A stretch of 64,000 nucleotides of DNA from Phlebopus portentosus (taxonomy: Eukaryota > Basidiomycota > Agaricomycetes > Boletales > Boletinellaceae). Shown here in pieces: positions 11,601 through 21,201 of this stretch. Position 1 is the stretch's first letter. Every line of letters begins with the position of its first letter. The position numbers and the translations under genes are program-made. Under the pieces are notes generated by a model that worked only from the letters and a program-made list of their open reading frames with translations, had not been told where the DNA came from and ran no database searches. Where the stretch lies: contig JAYXKI010000004.1 of assembly GCA_037892935.1 (NCBI GenBank), positions 1,550,001-1,614,000 of the forward strand. Reading direction: 5' to 3'.

Positions 11601-12551
11601 ATAAGGTGGCCACTTCGCCGCCTCCTTCATCCGCACATTCCTCACAAACTCTTTGTCTATCTCCTCACTTGATAGTGATGACTCACATTCATCAGGGCAA
11701 CGTGTGAACTTGACTGTTCCCGACCTCCAATCGATCTCAGGATTGTGCTTCGTCAACCAGTCATGTCCGAGGAAGATGTTGCTTGACGCTAAGGATGTCA
11801 CTGCCAGTTGAATCTCCTCCTCGTGTTTCCCAAAGAACATTCGTACGACTACGTATTCCTTGATCAATCCACCCTCGTTGCTTGTTCCATCAGCATTGAA
11901 GACTGGTCTAGGCTGAATGTACCTTTGAGTGGGGAAACCATACCATTTGACAAAGCCTTCATCGATACATGAGCCTGTGCATCCCGAGTCGATTAGCACA
12001 TGAGCATCAATGAAGTTTTCCTCTTCGAGTAGAGGGTTCGACAAGTCTACTTCATCATCGCCTGCTACTCTTGGATGTACAATGCTAACGAAGGCGTCCA
12101 ACTCTTTTCCTCCGACCCTCCGGATGAATTGATCTGCGTCCACTATGCCCTCATGCCATACCTCAGCCGCGCATCTGCCAACCACATCCCACACTGCTTC
12201 AGTATCGTTTGCCTGAGCAACAACGTTCTCGTGGTAAGGTGCTTCCGCCTCAACCTCATTTTTTATAGTGGTTTGACTCCGCTCTTCCACACTAAGCTCG
12301 TTTCAATCACCTGCTTGCGCATTCACTTTTCTGACTAACAAATCTGTGTAGACGTCAAAGTCATCATCGTCCGCTTCAGGTTCATCAGGTATCACATTGG
12401 TAAGGAGTTCTCGAAGGGTGAAACCGTTGCTGATATTCGCATCTTGGTATTGTACAACAGGATGATTATATTTTAACGAGTCCAACGAAAAGAGTCCTTT
12501 AGGAAACCGATCAGTTGTCCCGACATCTACGCCTGGTCCTCTGGAAAACCC
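8615..12551 (-). pseudogene. Gypsy A2 pol (protease-RT-RNase H-integrase-chromodomain)
   Basis: In reading order: a -1 frame entry at AAAACCC 12545-12551 (GGGTTTT on the element strand); aspartic protease with [12 protein letters not shown] (about 11960-12000); RT with YLDD (near 11030); RNase H (about 10200-10700) with a TAA near 10560 (CAA/CAG in relatives); integrase HHCC and core to about 9550; then a damaged stretch 9289-9548 with frameshift; and the chromodomain ([16 protein letters not shown], 8615-8908). The stop at 8615-8617 abuts the LTR. Several further frame breaks (near 10772 and 12300). Confidence 0.93.
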
Positions 12552-13967
12552 TCGCCGTCTACGAGTTCTTCCAGCTCAGTCAGCACTGCTTGCATGTCGA
12601 CGTCGCAGAAGGAAGATTCCTTTGCTTGGCTGAGCTCTTCGAGTAGTGCTTCCCTGTCTTCTGGCACAAATGCCGCAATGATCGCACATATCGCTTCGCA
12701 ACCTCGTGGGCATTCCTGGATGTAGTGGCCCACTTGACCACACTTGTAGCAAGCGCGCATGCGACACGCCTGGTTCATCATCACATCCATTGGTTGACCT
12801 AGGCCTCCGTATGTTACTCCAGTCGCATCATGATGATCTTGGGCAGGAGGGATGAAAGGATGGGTCGCTTGTTGAGGTGGCGCCGGACGTCTTAGAGGCA
12901 GCGGTGCTGGTTTCATCACCGTCGAGCTGATCGTCTTCTTCCTACACTCAGCCATCAGATCTCTAATCTGGTGCTCGACCCTGTCGACCTTGACTGCAGC
13001 CCTTTTGAATTCCTCATATGTTGTCAGCTCGTTGGGTAGGCGCATGATACCTTCAACCACCTTTGGGTTCAGAGCTCTCTTGAGACGACTCATCAACCAT
13101 TCATCATGAGCTTCCGTGGCCAGTCCAGCATCTACTCGACAAATGTCGAACTTGTTGAAGAATTCATCCGCATTGAGATCGCCCTGATACATCGCATCAA
13201 GTCATTCAAATGCCTTCTGAGAACGAGCCGGGTCATCGAATGAGGTGTCGAGCTTCTTTAGAAAAGCGTCCCAAGTGTCCTTGAACGCTATCCTACCATG
13301 TTCGTCGATTGTGCTGCTCGTGTAGCTTTCTGCCCAGCTTGCTGCAGCACCACTCTTCATATATGACAGAGCGAACATGATCTTCGCTTGCTCGTCCTAA
13401 ACTCTGACTCCGATGCATAAACGTACAAGCGAAGCTCTCGTTTAAAGTCAACATAACCGTGTTTGCTATCAAAGTCTTGGGGTTTGGCGACATGAACCTT
13501 GTTTGACTTCGATCCTTGGCCCGTGCCTTTCCCTGCCGCCTGGAGTGCTAGCGCGATCGCCGTAGCAAGGTCCGTTATTGATTCTTTCGAAGCGACATTT
13601 CTTGTTCCTCTCCTTCGCTCTCTTCGTCTTCATCAGTTGGTATGAGTGGAGCGGGTTCCCATGGTTCGGTGAATGATAGAGAGGGTGCAATGCAAGGAGC
13701 TATCATCTGAGCAGTCGACGTTGACGGGCCTGGTAATGAGATCGTTGGTTGAGTGGGGGTGAGGGGTGCAGGTTCGTCTATGTCACCCTCTCACTTCGCT
13801 CGCCAATAAAGCGACTTTCCATCTCTGTCAGAGTACCACTTCTTCGCATTCTCGTCCCACCAAGCAGTAAAGATTTGATCGCCCGACTTGACAATGTGAT
13901 GTCCTTGTGACGCGCTCCACCTACAGTTTGTCAGAAGAGCTGCCCGCTGGTCATCAGTTAGATCCAC
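12527..13967 (-). pseudogene. Gypsy A2 gag
   Basis: A capsid-like retrotransposon gag region followed by a CCHC zinc knuckle (CYKCGQVGHYIQECP, near 12710-12755). The frame opens at a GTG codon (13967; VDLTDDQ), as in A3 and A4, with no in-frame ATG nearby. Several stops interrupt the N-terminal half. It ends at TAG 12527-12529, just after the frameshift heptamer. Confidence 0.85.
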
Positions 13968-14364
13968 CTTGATAGGCCAGAGGTGGAATGGGGATCGGGA
14001 TGGTGTTCGGACGGGACCAACTTCGGATAATCGGCTTGTCTTTGAAATTGATAACTAGCTGGAAGGCCCTGAGGTAGATGATGAACGAGATGCTTGATGA
14101 TGATTGTACTCTGTGAGTCACCCAAGAGAATGTTTAATGTGAGTTCCACAGAAGGGTGATTCAGAGCGCCACAATTGGAGGATTGATTGATTGTTTCGGA
14201 AACTATCGGGTCACGTCAAAGTCAATCGGACCTTGACGGGCAAGATAGGGGTTGCTCGGATAAATCCAGGATAGGTGCAGTCATTGACCGTCGATGTGTC
14301 TCCTGCATGGAGTAGCGATGAACGAGTGGTTAAACCATGGGTCCGAGAGTAGGTCTTTCTATTA

Positions 14365-14725
14365 TGTTAGGCAGCGAGACTAACGGGCGTCGATCTCGAG
14401 GCGGCCAACACAACAACAAACAACTGGCTAACGTGAGTTGCCGGGCTATACGCATGCTATGTCGCAGTGAAGGTAAGTAGAATAGAAAGACAAGGAACAA
14501 AAGAGTCAGACTATCTACTTATATAGACTTCGAGCGTGGGAAAGGTCTACTCTAATGGGAAGTCACATGACAAGGAATGAGATGATTAGTGAGCGTGATA
14601 GAACATTGTGGAATGTTCCAGCAAATGGATGAATAAGCGCATAAGAAAAAGAAAAGAAAAGGAAAAAGAATATTAAAATGAATGATGACATAAGAAAAGA
14701 AAAGGAAAATGTTCGAGTCCTTACA
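14365..14725 (-). repeat. Gypsy A2 5' LTR (57-bp deletion form)
   Basis: 361 bp. Lacks one unit of the U5 direct repeat present in the element's own 3' LTR. Followed (to the left) by the self-priming site. Confidence 0.93.
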
Positions 14726-15018
14726 GCATGTGGGACTCAAAAGGGGGAAAAGCCGGAGTGCGTCGTGTCAGGTCGAAACTTGGGAGGCATTGGGGGCCAA
14801 TTGCAGATCCTTCAATTTACCTCTCATGCCTGGGTTTAGTAAGATGAGCTAGCTAAGTCAGCCTTTGTAAGTTTTCGACTGGGTGGCTCGAGCGTCCGAA
14901 AGTTCTTCCTACGCAGTGGTCGAGTGCAAGAGGCTACAGTAGTCCGTTCCACTTCGAATCGAATCAATCCGCACTGAGTTCCGCTGTTACGATGCGGATT
15001 ACCACGGAACATGTGTCA

Positions 15019-15287
15019 CGTGTGCGATCTCGGACCTAGCGTGTCGATGCTTCTTACAACGTGCACGATCTCGGACCTAGCGTGTCGGTACTTATTACAC
15101 TGCATAGTGTCACAAGAATGTTCAAGAAAGTGAAGGCAGTGACAAAGGAGGTCAGACAAGTTCTGTCTTGAAGGATTTCTCTGAGCTTAGTGAACATTGT
15201 TGGAGGATGAGCACTGACACGGACATGGTTATCAAGAGTTTGTATTTCTCTCAATCTGTATTTGATACCAATATATTCATTACATAA
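15019..15287. other. Spacer with a 41-bp tandem repeat
   Basis: Two adjacent copies of a ~41-bp unit (core CGATCTCGGACCTAGCGTGT) occupy about 15019-15099, next to the end of F2. The rest up to 15287 is the 3' flank of the RidA-like gene. No gene seen. Confidence 0.6.
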
Positions 15288-15780
15288 TTACGCGCTACTC
15301 GGGAATTTCCGCAACATATTCAATCTCAACATCTGCAGAGTAGCAACCCCGACGCACGTCCGGGCAGGCATCTTGTCCTTCTCAAAGAACTGCCATCTCC
15401 TGGTTCAGAAATGACTTTGCATTATCAATGAACTGGTATTACCTGGATGTAGATCTCGTTCATTGGCCCGAAGTCGCGGTCCATGTACCGTAGATAGACG
15501 TTTGCTTTAACGATGTGCTCCAGTCCACTGCCTGCCGCCTTCAGCACTTTCCGCATGTTCTCAAGTGCGGCACGCTGCCAGGAAATGATCCGTCAGAGAA
15601 TGATCCCCGAAGAGATGACGAACCCACAGTTTGCGCCTGAACGCCGCCCGGCACAATCGTCTTCAGGTCATGCATGACTCCTATGTTTCCAGACACGTAA
15701 ACGTATCCTCGAGAAATCGTTGCTTGCGAGAACACAGGCATCGGAGGAACGGCATCTGGAGTTGATACAACTGTCGGCAT
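15288..15780 (-). CDS. RidA/YjgF-family protein, C-terminus frameshifted
   Basis: RidA proteins hydrolyse reactive enamine/imine intermediates released by PLP enzymes. Three exons: 15780-15628, 15574-15443 and 15389-15288, with 53-bp GT-AG introns. The joined protein is 128 aa, the normal family length. Family features visible are VFSQATISRGYVYVSGNIG, PGGVQAQT|RAALENM, AAGSGLEHIVKANVYL, and the catalytic Arg in PARTCVGVAT. After that the expected end (..DVEIE.VA.IPE) is encoded in another frame (stop 15295-15297), because a non-triplet length is missing near 15336. The annotated frame ends QMLRLNMLRK... instead, losing the conserved late Glu. The start is the first ATG before the conserved PVFSQA. 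It is divergent from the next gene (133 bp apart). Possibly a recent pseudogene; a base error is also possible. Confidence 0.82.
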
Positions 15781-15913
15781 GGCTCTGTCTTTACGGAGGG
15801 TTGAAAAGTTGCAGCGTCTCCTTTTTGAAGGACCTGATGTGATGAGGTAAGCCTGCGTTCTATCATTTGCATTCAAACGGGACTTTTTTCTCCTGTCCCT
15901 ACATCAGACAACT

Positions 15914-16834
15914 ATGCAGAGATCCTCAACGACAACAGAAGTCGAACGCTACGCTCTACTCCCAACTCGCGAGCTTTCCGACGATCCCAAGGAGTGTGAC
16001 GGCGTGGGTCTCATTAATACCGAACCACCCAGTCCTCGCTGGGTTCGACTGTGCGCCTTTGCATCTATCACTCTTGCGGTACTTTCCTGCTTCATCCCCG
16101 GTTCCCCGCCGACCTCCCTTTCAAATACTGCCTTCCCATCTCGGTCTGCGCGTCTCGTGCATGCTGCGACTTTGCCTCGTCCTCCTATGTACATAGGCCT
16201 TTCTCGATTGAATCGCACCACCGCTCTTGCTGCGCTTCCGGACGAGCTTGTGTACTTCCCACATGTGTTTACTCCTGTATCTCTATCAGAACCAGACAAA
16301 GTTTGGCCGACGGACGGTCGTGAACGTCGGACCTTTAATGGGATCGTCTCTCCCGGAGAACCACGCGTCGTAATTGACCACTCGAGTGGGACCAGTATGA
16401 TCATGCAGCTGCGTGTCCAGGACTATGGGATGGAGCGCTGTACTATCTCCGCGGTTTTGCCGTGGCCTTCGGACCCTCAACTAAAGGAGCAAAACAGAAC
16501 CTTGATATTAAGCTCAGCTCGAACGAAACTCGATATTTGGCGACTTGAAACTCGGGGGAACGTAGAGCTCGATCTAACCTCGCTGAACTGGCACACGCGG
16601 CCAGCCCGGTCTTCTCTTATCGCAACGATCGATGCAAGAGCTGGAAGAGAAACCCGTACTCCGGAATTTGACTGTGGTGCATCAGGGTCACTGCAAACCT
16701 ACGAAATTTCCTGCGCAGAACCGATTGAGGAGGATCAGGCGTGCAGAATTGAATTCTGGCAGGAACAGCCAGAATCGGTGCCAAGAATGGGTAAGAAGTC
16801 GTCCTTACGCGTGACTATGTTTATGTATGATTGA
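15914..16834 (+). CDS. Hypothetical single-pass membrane protein
   Basis: 306 aa as one exon. The N-terminal 42 residues are acidic and cytosol-like, followed by one membrane segment (about residues 43-63, VRLCAFASITLAVLSCF) and a ~240-residue region without recognisable catalytic motifs but with paired cysteines (MERCTISA, EFDCGASG, EISCAEP, DQACRIEF). That suggests a disulfide-stabilised extracytoplasmic domain. Basidiomycete proteins of this layout are often near UstYa-type genes; the family is not named with confidence. An alternative 3' end is likely: a 56-bp intron 16791-16846 (GTAAGA, branch TTGAC, CTGTAG) would give 302 aa ending at 16878. No ATG closer to the conserved part is better. 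Confidence 0.6.
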   Translation: MQRSSTTTEVERYALLPTRELSDDPKECDGVGLINTEPPSPRWVRLCAFASITLAVLSCFIPGSPPTSLSNTAFPSRSARLVHAATLPRPPMYIGLSRLNRTTALAALPDELVYFPHVFTPVSLSEPDKVWPTDGRERRTFNGIVSPGEPRVVIDHSSGTSMIMQLRVQDYGMERCTISAVLPWPSDPQLKEQNRTLILSSARTKLDIWRLETRGNVELDLTSLNWHTRPARSSLIATIDARAGRETRTPEFDCGASGSLQTYEISCAEPIEEDQACRIEFWQEQPESVPRMGKKSSLRVTMFMYD

Positions 16835-16918
16835 CATATGCTGTAGCGTTTGTCGTTATTCAGATGCCGTCACTTTAGCACATCAGGTTTTTCTCCTTTT
16901 CGTCTTGTAAAATACATT

Positions 16919-17746
16919 TTAATATTTCAGTCCGTGATTATGCCCATGATCATGACTATGCTCATGCCCTATCTTCTCCTTATCCCACGGCGAACTGATG
17001 TTCCATCCACGTTTCCAATCAATATAGTTTGACCCAGCAAAGTCAAACAACGCGTGAGCATCGCCGCACTGGTGCTCAATTGCCTTTCCTGTCTTCGTTT
17101 CCATACGCTGAACGAAGTCTGATGTGAAGGCCCCGAGCCCGTCTGGACGCTCGACAAGTTCACTGCTCAGTTCGTTTCGAAGATTTGAATCGAGCGGCTC
17201 GAGTGTGCGGTCCGCATGGCATAGTATCGACTGGCGCAAGTAATTCATGCAATGATGCTGATGGGGCCAACTGACCCACTGACCTGCGCCGTATGGGTCA
17301 TCGAGATAAATGCGCATCTTCTCAATACAATGCAGCTGATGGAACATCGCAATGCATAGCAAACGTGCTTGATCGCCCACGCGTACGAAGCCGTAGCCAG
17401 GAGGGTAAATAGACTCCCACGTTTCAGCAGCAGATAGTCCAGAGATAGGAAAGGTTGTGGGTTCTAGGTCGAATACTCGTTTGGTTGGAAAGGTTGGCGA
17501 AGGAAGAGGAACATGCTCCGGATAATCGTCGCCAATGTAGGCTGCACGGGGTCAGTGAAAGTCACGTTGGCTCCAAATATCGAAGTATATTAGCTCACTG
17601 TAAAGATGCCCGGTAGGCTTTGATGTACTTGTGACGAAAACGTTCCAAAAGCGTAGAGAAAAGAGTAAAGCGTTGACTAATGTGCAGAGCACGACGAGTG
17701 CATCGCAGAGTATAGCGCGAGTCGTTCGCATTGGTGGGCCGTCCAC
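16919..17746 (-). CDS. UstYa-like (DUF3328) oxidase
   Basis: UstYa-family proteins are membrane-anchored oxidases that act in cyclisation or oxidation of fungal ribosomal peptides and related metabolites. Two exons, 17746-17599 and 17541-16919; the intron is 17542-17598 (57 bp, GTGAGC...GCAG). The joined product is 256 aa, usual length. Features: a membrane segment at residues about 9-30, then GHLYTYIGDDYPEHVPL across the splice, and both signature HXXHC motifs, HQLHC (117-121) and HQHHC (143-147), followed by HADRTLEP. The C-terminus is His-rich (HEHSHDHGHNHG), possibly metal-binding. All motifs are intact, so it is probably functional. No precursor peptide or other cluster enzyme is visible; transposons flank the island on both sides. 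Converges with the upstream plus-strand gene. Confidence 0.93.
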
Positions 17747-18271
17747 TAGATTGCCTTACGATAGGTAGTCTTAACGAAGTATTACTCCGCCGGAATATGA
17801 TGATGGTATGCCGCAAAGATGTCCGGCATTATCGGTCTCCATCGAAGTTGATGAAAGGGTGCGACTCCCTGATAGAAGCAAGCCGCTGCTCCGCGCTCTC
17901 TTACAACCGGAACCGGTACGATTCTCATGGTCGTTCGCATAATGCCTATCGTTTCGTTTATCTGAGATCCACGAAGGCAATGTTTTGAATTTGCCTGCGA
18001 AAATCAACACAGCCTTTCTTCAGGGTCGAGGGCAGTAGAGTACATGTGCCCAACATTCGCTGGCTGCGACGATTCACTTATTCCCGAATGGACTTGCTTA
18101 TCATCCGAAGCAAGGACAATCCAGGTCCATCAGCGCGTTTGCATATTTTACTGTATGGTTTGCATCTTTCGCCATCCTATCGGAAAGTGCGTCTCTTCTC
18201 AACATCAGCTACAGCGGTGATTTTACCACTCCACTTCAAAAGATGCAAGACCAGATTTCTCTTTATTCGTA
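17747..18271. other. Gene-poor flank with one short open frame
   Basis: The left part is the UstYa promoter side. From 18039 to the TAA at 18270-18272 one plus frame is open for 77 codons and has a hydrophobic stretch (ISAFAYFTVWFASFAIL), but no start codon or family was recognised. It may be an exon of an unknown gene cut by MITE E, or chance. TA 18270-18271 is the target site of E. Confidence 0.35.
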
Positions 18272-18282
18272 AGGTAGGGAAA

Positions 18283-18700
18283 CACCGCGTGTTGGGCAGA
18301 TCTGGGCAGATCACCCCAGAAGAACTCAGATGGCCTGAAGAGACCTGTAGGAAGCTTAGTGTAGATGATCTGTGATAGACGTACCGTAGATGAGAATAGA
18401 CTGTCTGCTTTGAGCTACGAAAAGCGAGTGCAGATGGTCTGACCTAAGGTTTTCCCAGATGAGTTTAGGTAAGCTGGCCTCACCTAGGTGAAGCCAGTTA
18501 AGATAATCTACGGTGAGGTAAGCGCAGATGAGATTAGATGGTCTGCACAGATCAGGCCAGATCCGTATAGACCGTCTAATCTCATCTAGAATGAGGTCAT
18601 CTGAGGTGATCTGCGGCGAGGTCAGTCCAGATAAGATTAGATGATCTGGACTGATCACTGCAGATCAGTGCAGATCCCCTGTCCTCACCTACCATCATCA
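18283..18700. repeat. CACTA D left subterminal repeats
   Basis: Many degenerate copies, in both orientations, of words such as AGATGATCTG, GCAGATCA, ATCTCATCTAGA and GGTGAGGT. The same words recur at 31750-31964. In CACTA elements such arrays bind the element's own DNA-binding protein. Confidence 0.8.
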
Positions 18701-19134
18701 CTGTCCAGACACAATGCCAGCGTGACAAGCTCACCGGTATCCCTTCAAGTTGGACTTGAACACCCAACACCGGCCTCTTATCGTCTGGTATGGGTCGCAA
18801 GGTAAGTTTTTTCCTCCGTACAATATATCTCACACTTACAATAAATTTATTAGGACCGCTGGTGTGATTGCCTGATATGCATCAGGATTTCTGGCCATCC
18901 GGATGGCCAATTGGTGGCATATACAACTTGGCGATGTAAGGACTCGAACATTTTCCTTTTCTTTTCTTATGTCATCATTCATTTTAATATTCTTTTTCCT
19001 TTTCTTTTATTTTTCTTATGCGCTTATTTATCCAACTGCTGGAACATTCCACAACATTCTATCACGCTCACTAATCATCTCATTCCTTATCATGTGACTT
19101 CCTATTAGAGTAGACCTTTCCCGCACTCAAAGTC

Positions 19135-19142
19135 TATATAAG
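19135..19142 (+). promoter_or_regulatory. TATA box of family A LTR
   Basis: TATATAAG, conserved in all complete A LTRs. The predicted start about 30 bp downstream falls at the self-primer. Confidence 0.8.
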
Positions 19143-19168
19143 TAGATAGTTTGACTCTTTCGTTCCTT

Positions 19169-19179
19169 GTCTTTCTATT
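19169..19179 (+). promoter_or_regulatory. Self-primer at predicted 5' end of A transcripts
   Basis: GTCTTTCTATT begins 34 bp after the TATA box, so it should be at or near the RNA 5' end. It is the exact 11-nt complement of the primer-binding site at 19354-19364. Same in A2, A4 and A6. Confidence 0.8.
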
Positions 19180-19353
19180 CTACTTACCTTCACTGCGACA
19201 TAGGTATCTACTCTTGTATTATTAGTTTGTTGAATTCTACTTACCTTCACTGTGACATAGCGTGCGTATAGCCCGGCAACTCGCGTTAGCCAGTTGTTTG
19301 TTGTTGTGTTGGCCGCCTCGAGATCGACGCCCGTTAGTCTCGCTGCCTAACAT

Positions 19354-19364
19354 AATAGAAAGAC
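19354..19364 (+). promoter_or_regulatory. Primer-binding site (self-priming type)
   Basis: AATAGAAAGAC starts two bases after the 5' LTR, where tRNA-primed elements have TGG. It pairs over 11 nt with GTCTTTCTATT in R. This is the arrangement known for Tf1 and sushi-type chromoviruses, in which the mRNA 5' end folds back and primes reverse transcription. Confidence 0.8.
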
Positions 19365-19749
19365 CTACTCTCGAACCCGTGGGTTAACTACTCGTTTGTC
19401 GCTACTCCACGCAGGAGACACATCGACGGTCAATGACCGCACCCATCCCGGATTTATCCGAGCAACCCCTATCTTGCCCTTCAAGGTCCGACTGACTTTG
19501 ACGTGTCCTGATAGTTCCCGAAACAATCAATCAACCCTCCAATCGTGGCACTCCGAATCACTCTTCTGTGGAACTCGCATCAGCTGTTCTCTTGGGTGAC
19601 TCATAGAGTCCAATCATCATCAAGCATCTCGTTCATCATCTACCTCGGTGCCTTCCGACTAGTCATCAATTTCAAAGACGAGCTGGTCATCCGAAGTCGG
19701 TCCCGTCCGAACACCATCCCGATTCCCGTTCCACCTCTGGCCTATCAAG

Positions 19750-21201
19750 GTGGATCTAACTGATGATCAGTGGGCGGCTCTCCCGACAAACACTAGGTGG
19801 AGCGCGTTGCGAGGACAGTATATCGTCAAGTCGGGTGATCAAACCTTCATTGCTTGGTGGGACGAGACTGCGAAGAAGTGGTACTCTACCAGAGGGGACA
19901 AGTCCCAATATTGGAGAGCGAAACAAGAGGGTGACGTAGATGATCCCGCACCCCCTACCCCCACACAATCAACGGCTTCATTACCAGGGCCATCAACATC
20001 GACAGGTCAGACGTCAGCTCCACCCATAGCACCCTTGTTGTCTTTCACCGAACCACGAGAGCCAGCTCCGCTCGTACCAACAGACAAAGAGGAGGAAGAC
20101 GAAGAAGAAGAACAAGAGATGTCATTGTCGAAAGAGTCAATAACGGACCTTGCTACGGCGATCGCGCTAGCACTCCAAGCGGCAGGAGAAGGAACAAGCC
20201 AAGGATCGAAGACGAACAAGGTTCATGTCGCCAAGCCCTGAGACTTCGACGGTGAACATGGATATGTCAACTTCAAACGAGAGCTGCGCCTGTATGTTTA
20301 TGCGTCAGAGTCAGAGTTTAGGATGAGCAAAGCAAAGATCATGTTTGCTCTGTTGTATATAAAGAGCGGTGCTGCTGCGAGCTGGGCAGAAAGCTACACG
20401 AGTGGCGCAATTGACAAACAGGGTAGGATAGCATTCAAGAACACTTGGGATGCTTTCCTAAAGAAACTTGACACCTCGTTTGATGATCCGGCTCATTCCC
20501 AGAAGGCCTTCGAAAGGCTCGACGCGATGTACCAAGGGGACCTCAACGCCGACGAGTTCTTCAATAAGTTTGACATCTGTCGAGTTGACGCTGGACTGGC
20601 CACCGAGGCTCATGACGAATGGCTGATGAGTCGCTTGAAACGAGCACTAAACCTGAAGGTGGTTGAAGGTATCATGCGCCTACCCAATGAGCCGACAACG
20701 TATGAGGAATTCAAGAAGGCTGCGGTCAAGGTCGACAGGGTCGAGCGTCAGATCAGGGATCTAATGGCCGAGCGTAGGAGGAAGACGGTCGGCTCAACAG
20801 TGATGAAACCAGCGCCACCGCCACTAAGACGTCCGGTGCCGCCTCAACAAGTGACTCGCCCTTTCATCCCTCCCGCCCAAGATCGTCGTGATGCAACTGG
20901 AGTAACATATGGGGGCCTAGGTCAGCCGATGGAGGTGATGATGAATTAGGCGCGTCGCGCATGCACTTGCTATAAGTGTGGTCAAGTGGGCCACTACATT
21001 CGGGAATGCCCTCGAGGCCGTGAAGCAATACGCGCAATCATTGCAGCCTTTGTTCCAGCAGACAGAAAGGCGCTCTTTGAGGAACTCGGCCAAGTGAAGG
21101 AATCCTCCTTCGAAGAGGTCGACGACATCAATGTGTGAGCAGTGCCAACTGAACTGGAAGAACTCGTGGACGGCGAGGGTTTTCCAGAGGACCAGGCATA
21201 G
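19750..21201 (+). pseudogene. Gypsy A3 gag (capsid plus CCHC knuckle)
   Basis: The frame runs from a GTG (VDLTDDQ, 19750) to TAG 21199-21201 and would give about 483 aa. A proline/serine and acidic N-terminal region (EEEDEEEEQEM) is followed by a retrotransposon capsid-like region (about 20250-20700; FLKKLDTSFDDP, NADEFFNKFDICRVDAG) and a CCHC zinc knuckle (CYKCGQVGHYIRECP, about 20970-21015). Nonsense codons at 20239 (CGA>TGA), 20947 (CAG>TAG) and 21136 (CGA>TGA). No in-frame ATG upstream in any copy, so the true start is unresolved. Confidence 0.88.
21177..21183 (+). promoter_or_regulatory. -1 ribosomal frameshift heptamer GGGTTTT
   Basis: In the gag frame it reads G-GGT-TTT, an X XXY YYZ heptamer, 15 nt before the gag stop. 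Slipping by -1 enters a frame with no stop through to the protease. The same heptamer in frame is present in A2 (12545-12551); A4 has GAGTTTT. A short ACCAG/CTGGT stem can form just downstream. Confidence 0.7.

Larger units (their letters stand above)
8197..14725 (-). mobile_element. Ty3/Gypsy chromovirus A2, full length but decayed
   Basis: A 6.5-kb element on the minus strand: 3' LTR 8197-8614 (418 bp), 5' LTR 14365-14725 (361 bp, lacking a 57-bp U5 repeat), leader, gag and pol. Target-site duplication GCATA (8192-8196) / GCATG (14726-14730), one mismatch; the F1 repeat supplies the empty site. Coding is broken by several stops and frameshifts, so it is inactive. Confidence 0.95.
7446..15018 (-). 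repeat. Repeat F2 (LTR-like), split by Gypsy A2
   Basis: The left part is 7446-8196 and the right part is 14731-15018 (after the duplicated target). Aligning F1 across the gap (6840-6880) gives the empty site AAATGCATATGGGACTC, which shows that A2 inserted at GCATA. F2 keeps far more CpG than F1. It carries a TATAAATAGG box on the minus strand (7974-7984 region). The second-locus copy (47756-48241) is interrupted at a different point. Confidence 0.7.
18935..19352 (+). repeat. Gypsy A3 5' LTR
   Basis: 418 bp, TGTAAGGACTC...GCCTAACA. It holds the promoter (TATATAAG 19135-19142) and, 34 bp downstream, the self-primer sequence. Two copies of a 57-bp-spaced direct repeat (CTACTTACCTTCACTG) lie in U5. 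Confidence 0.97.
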
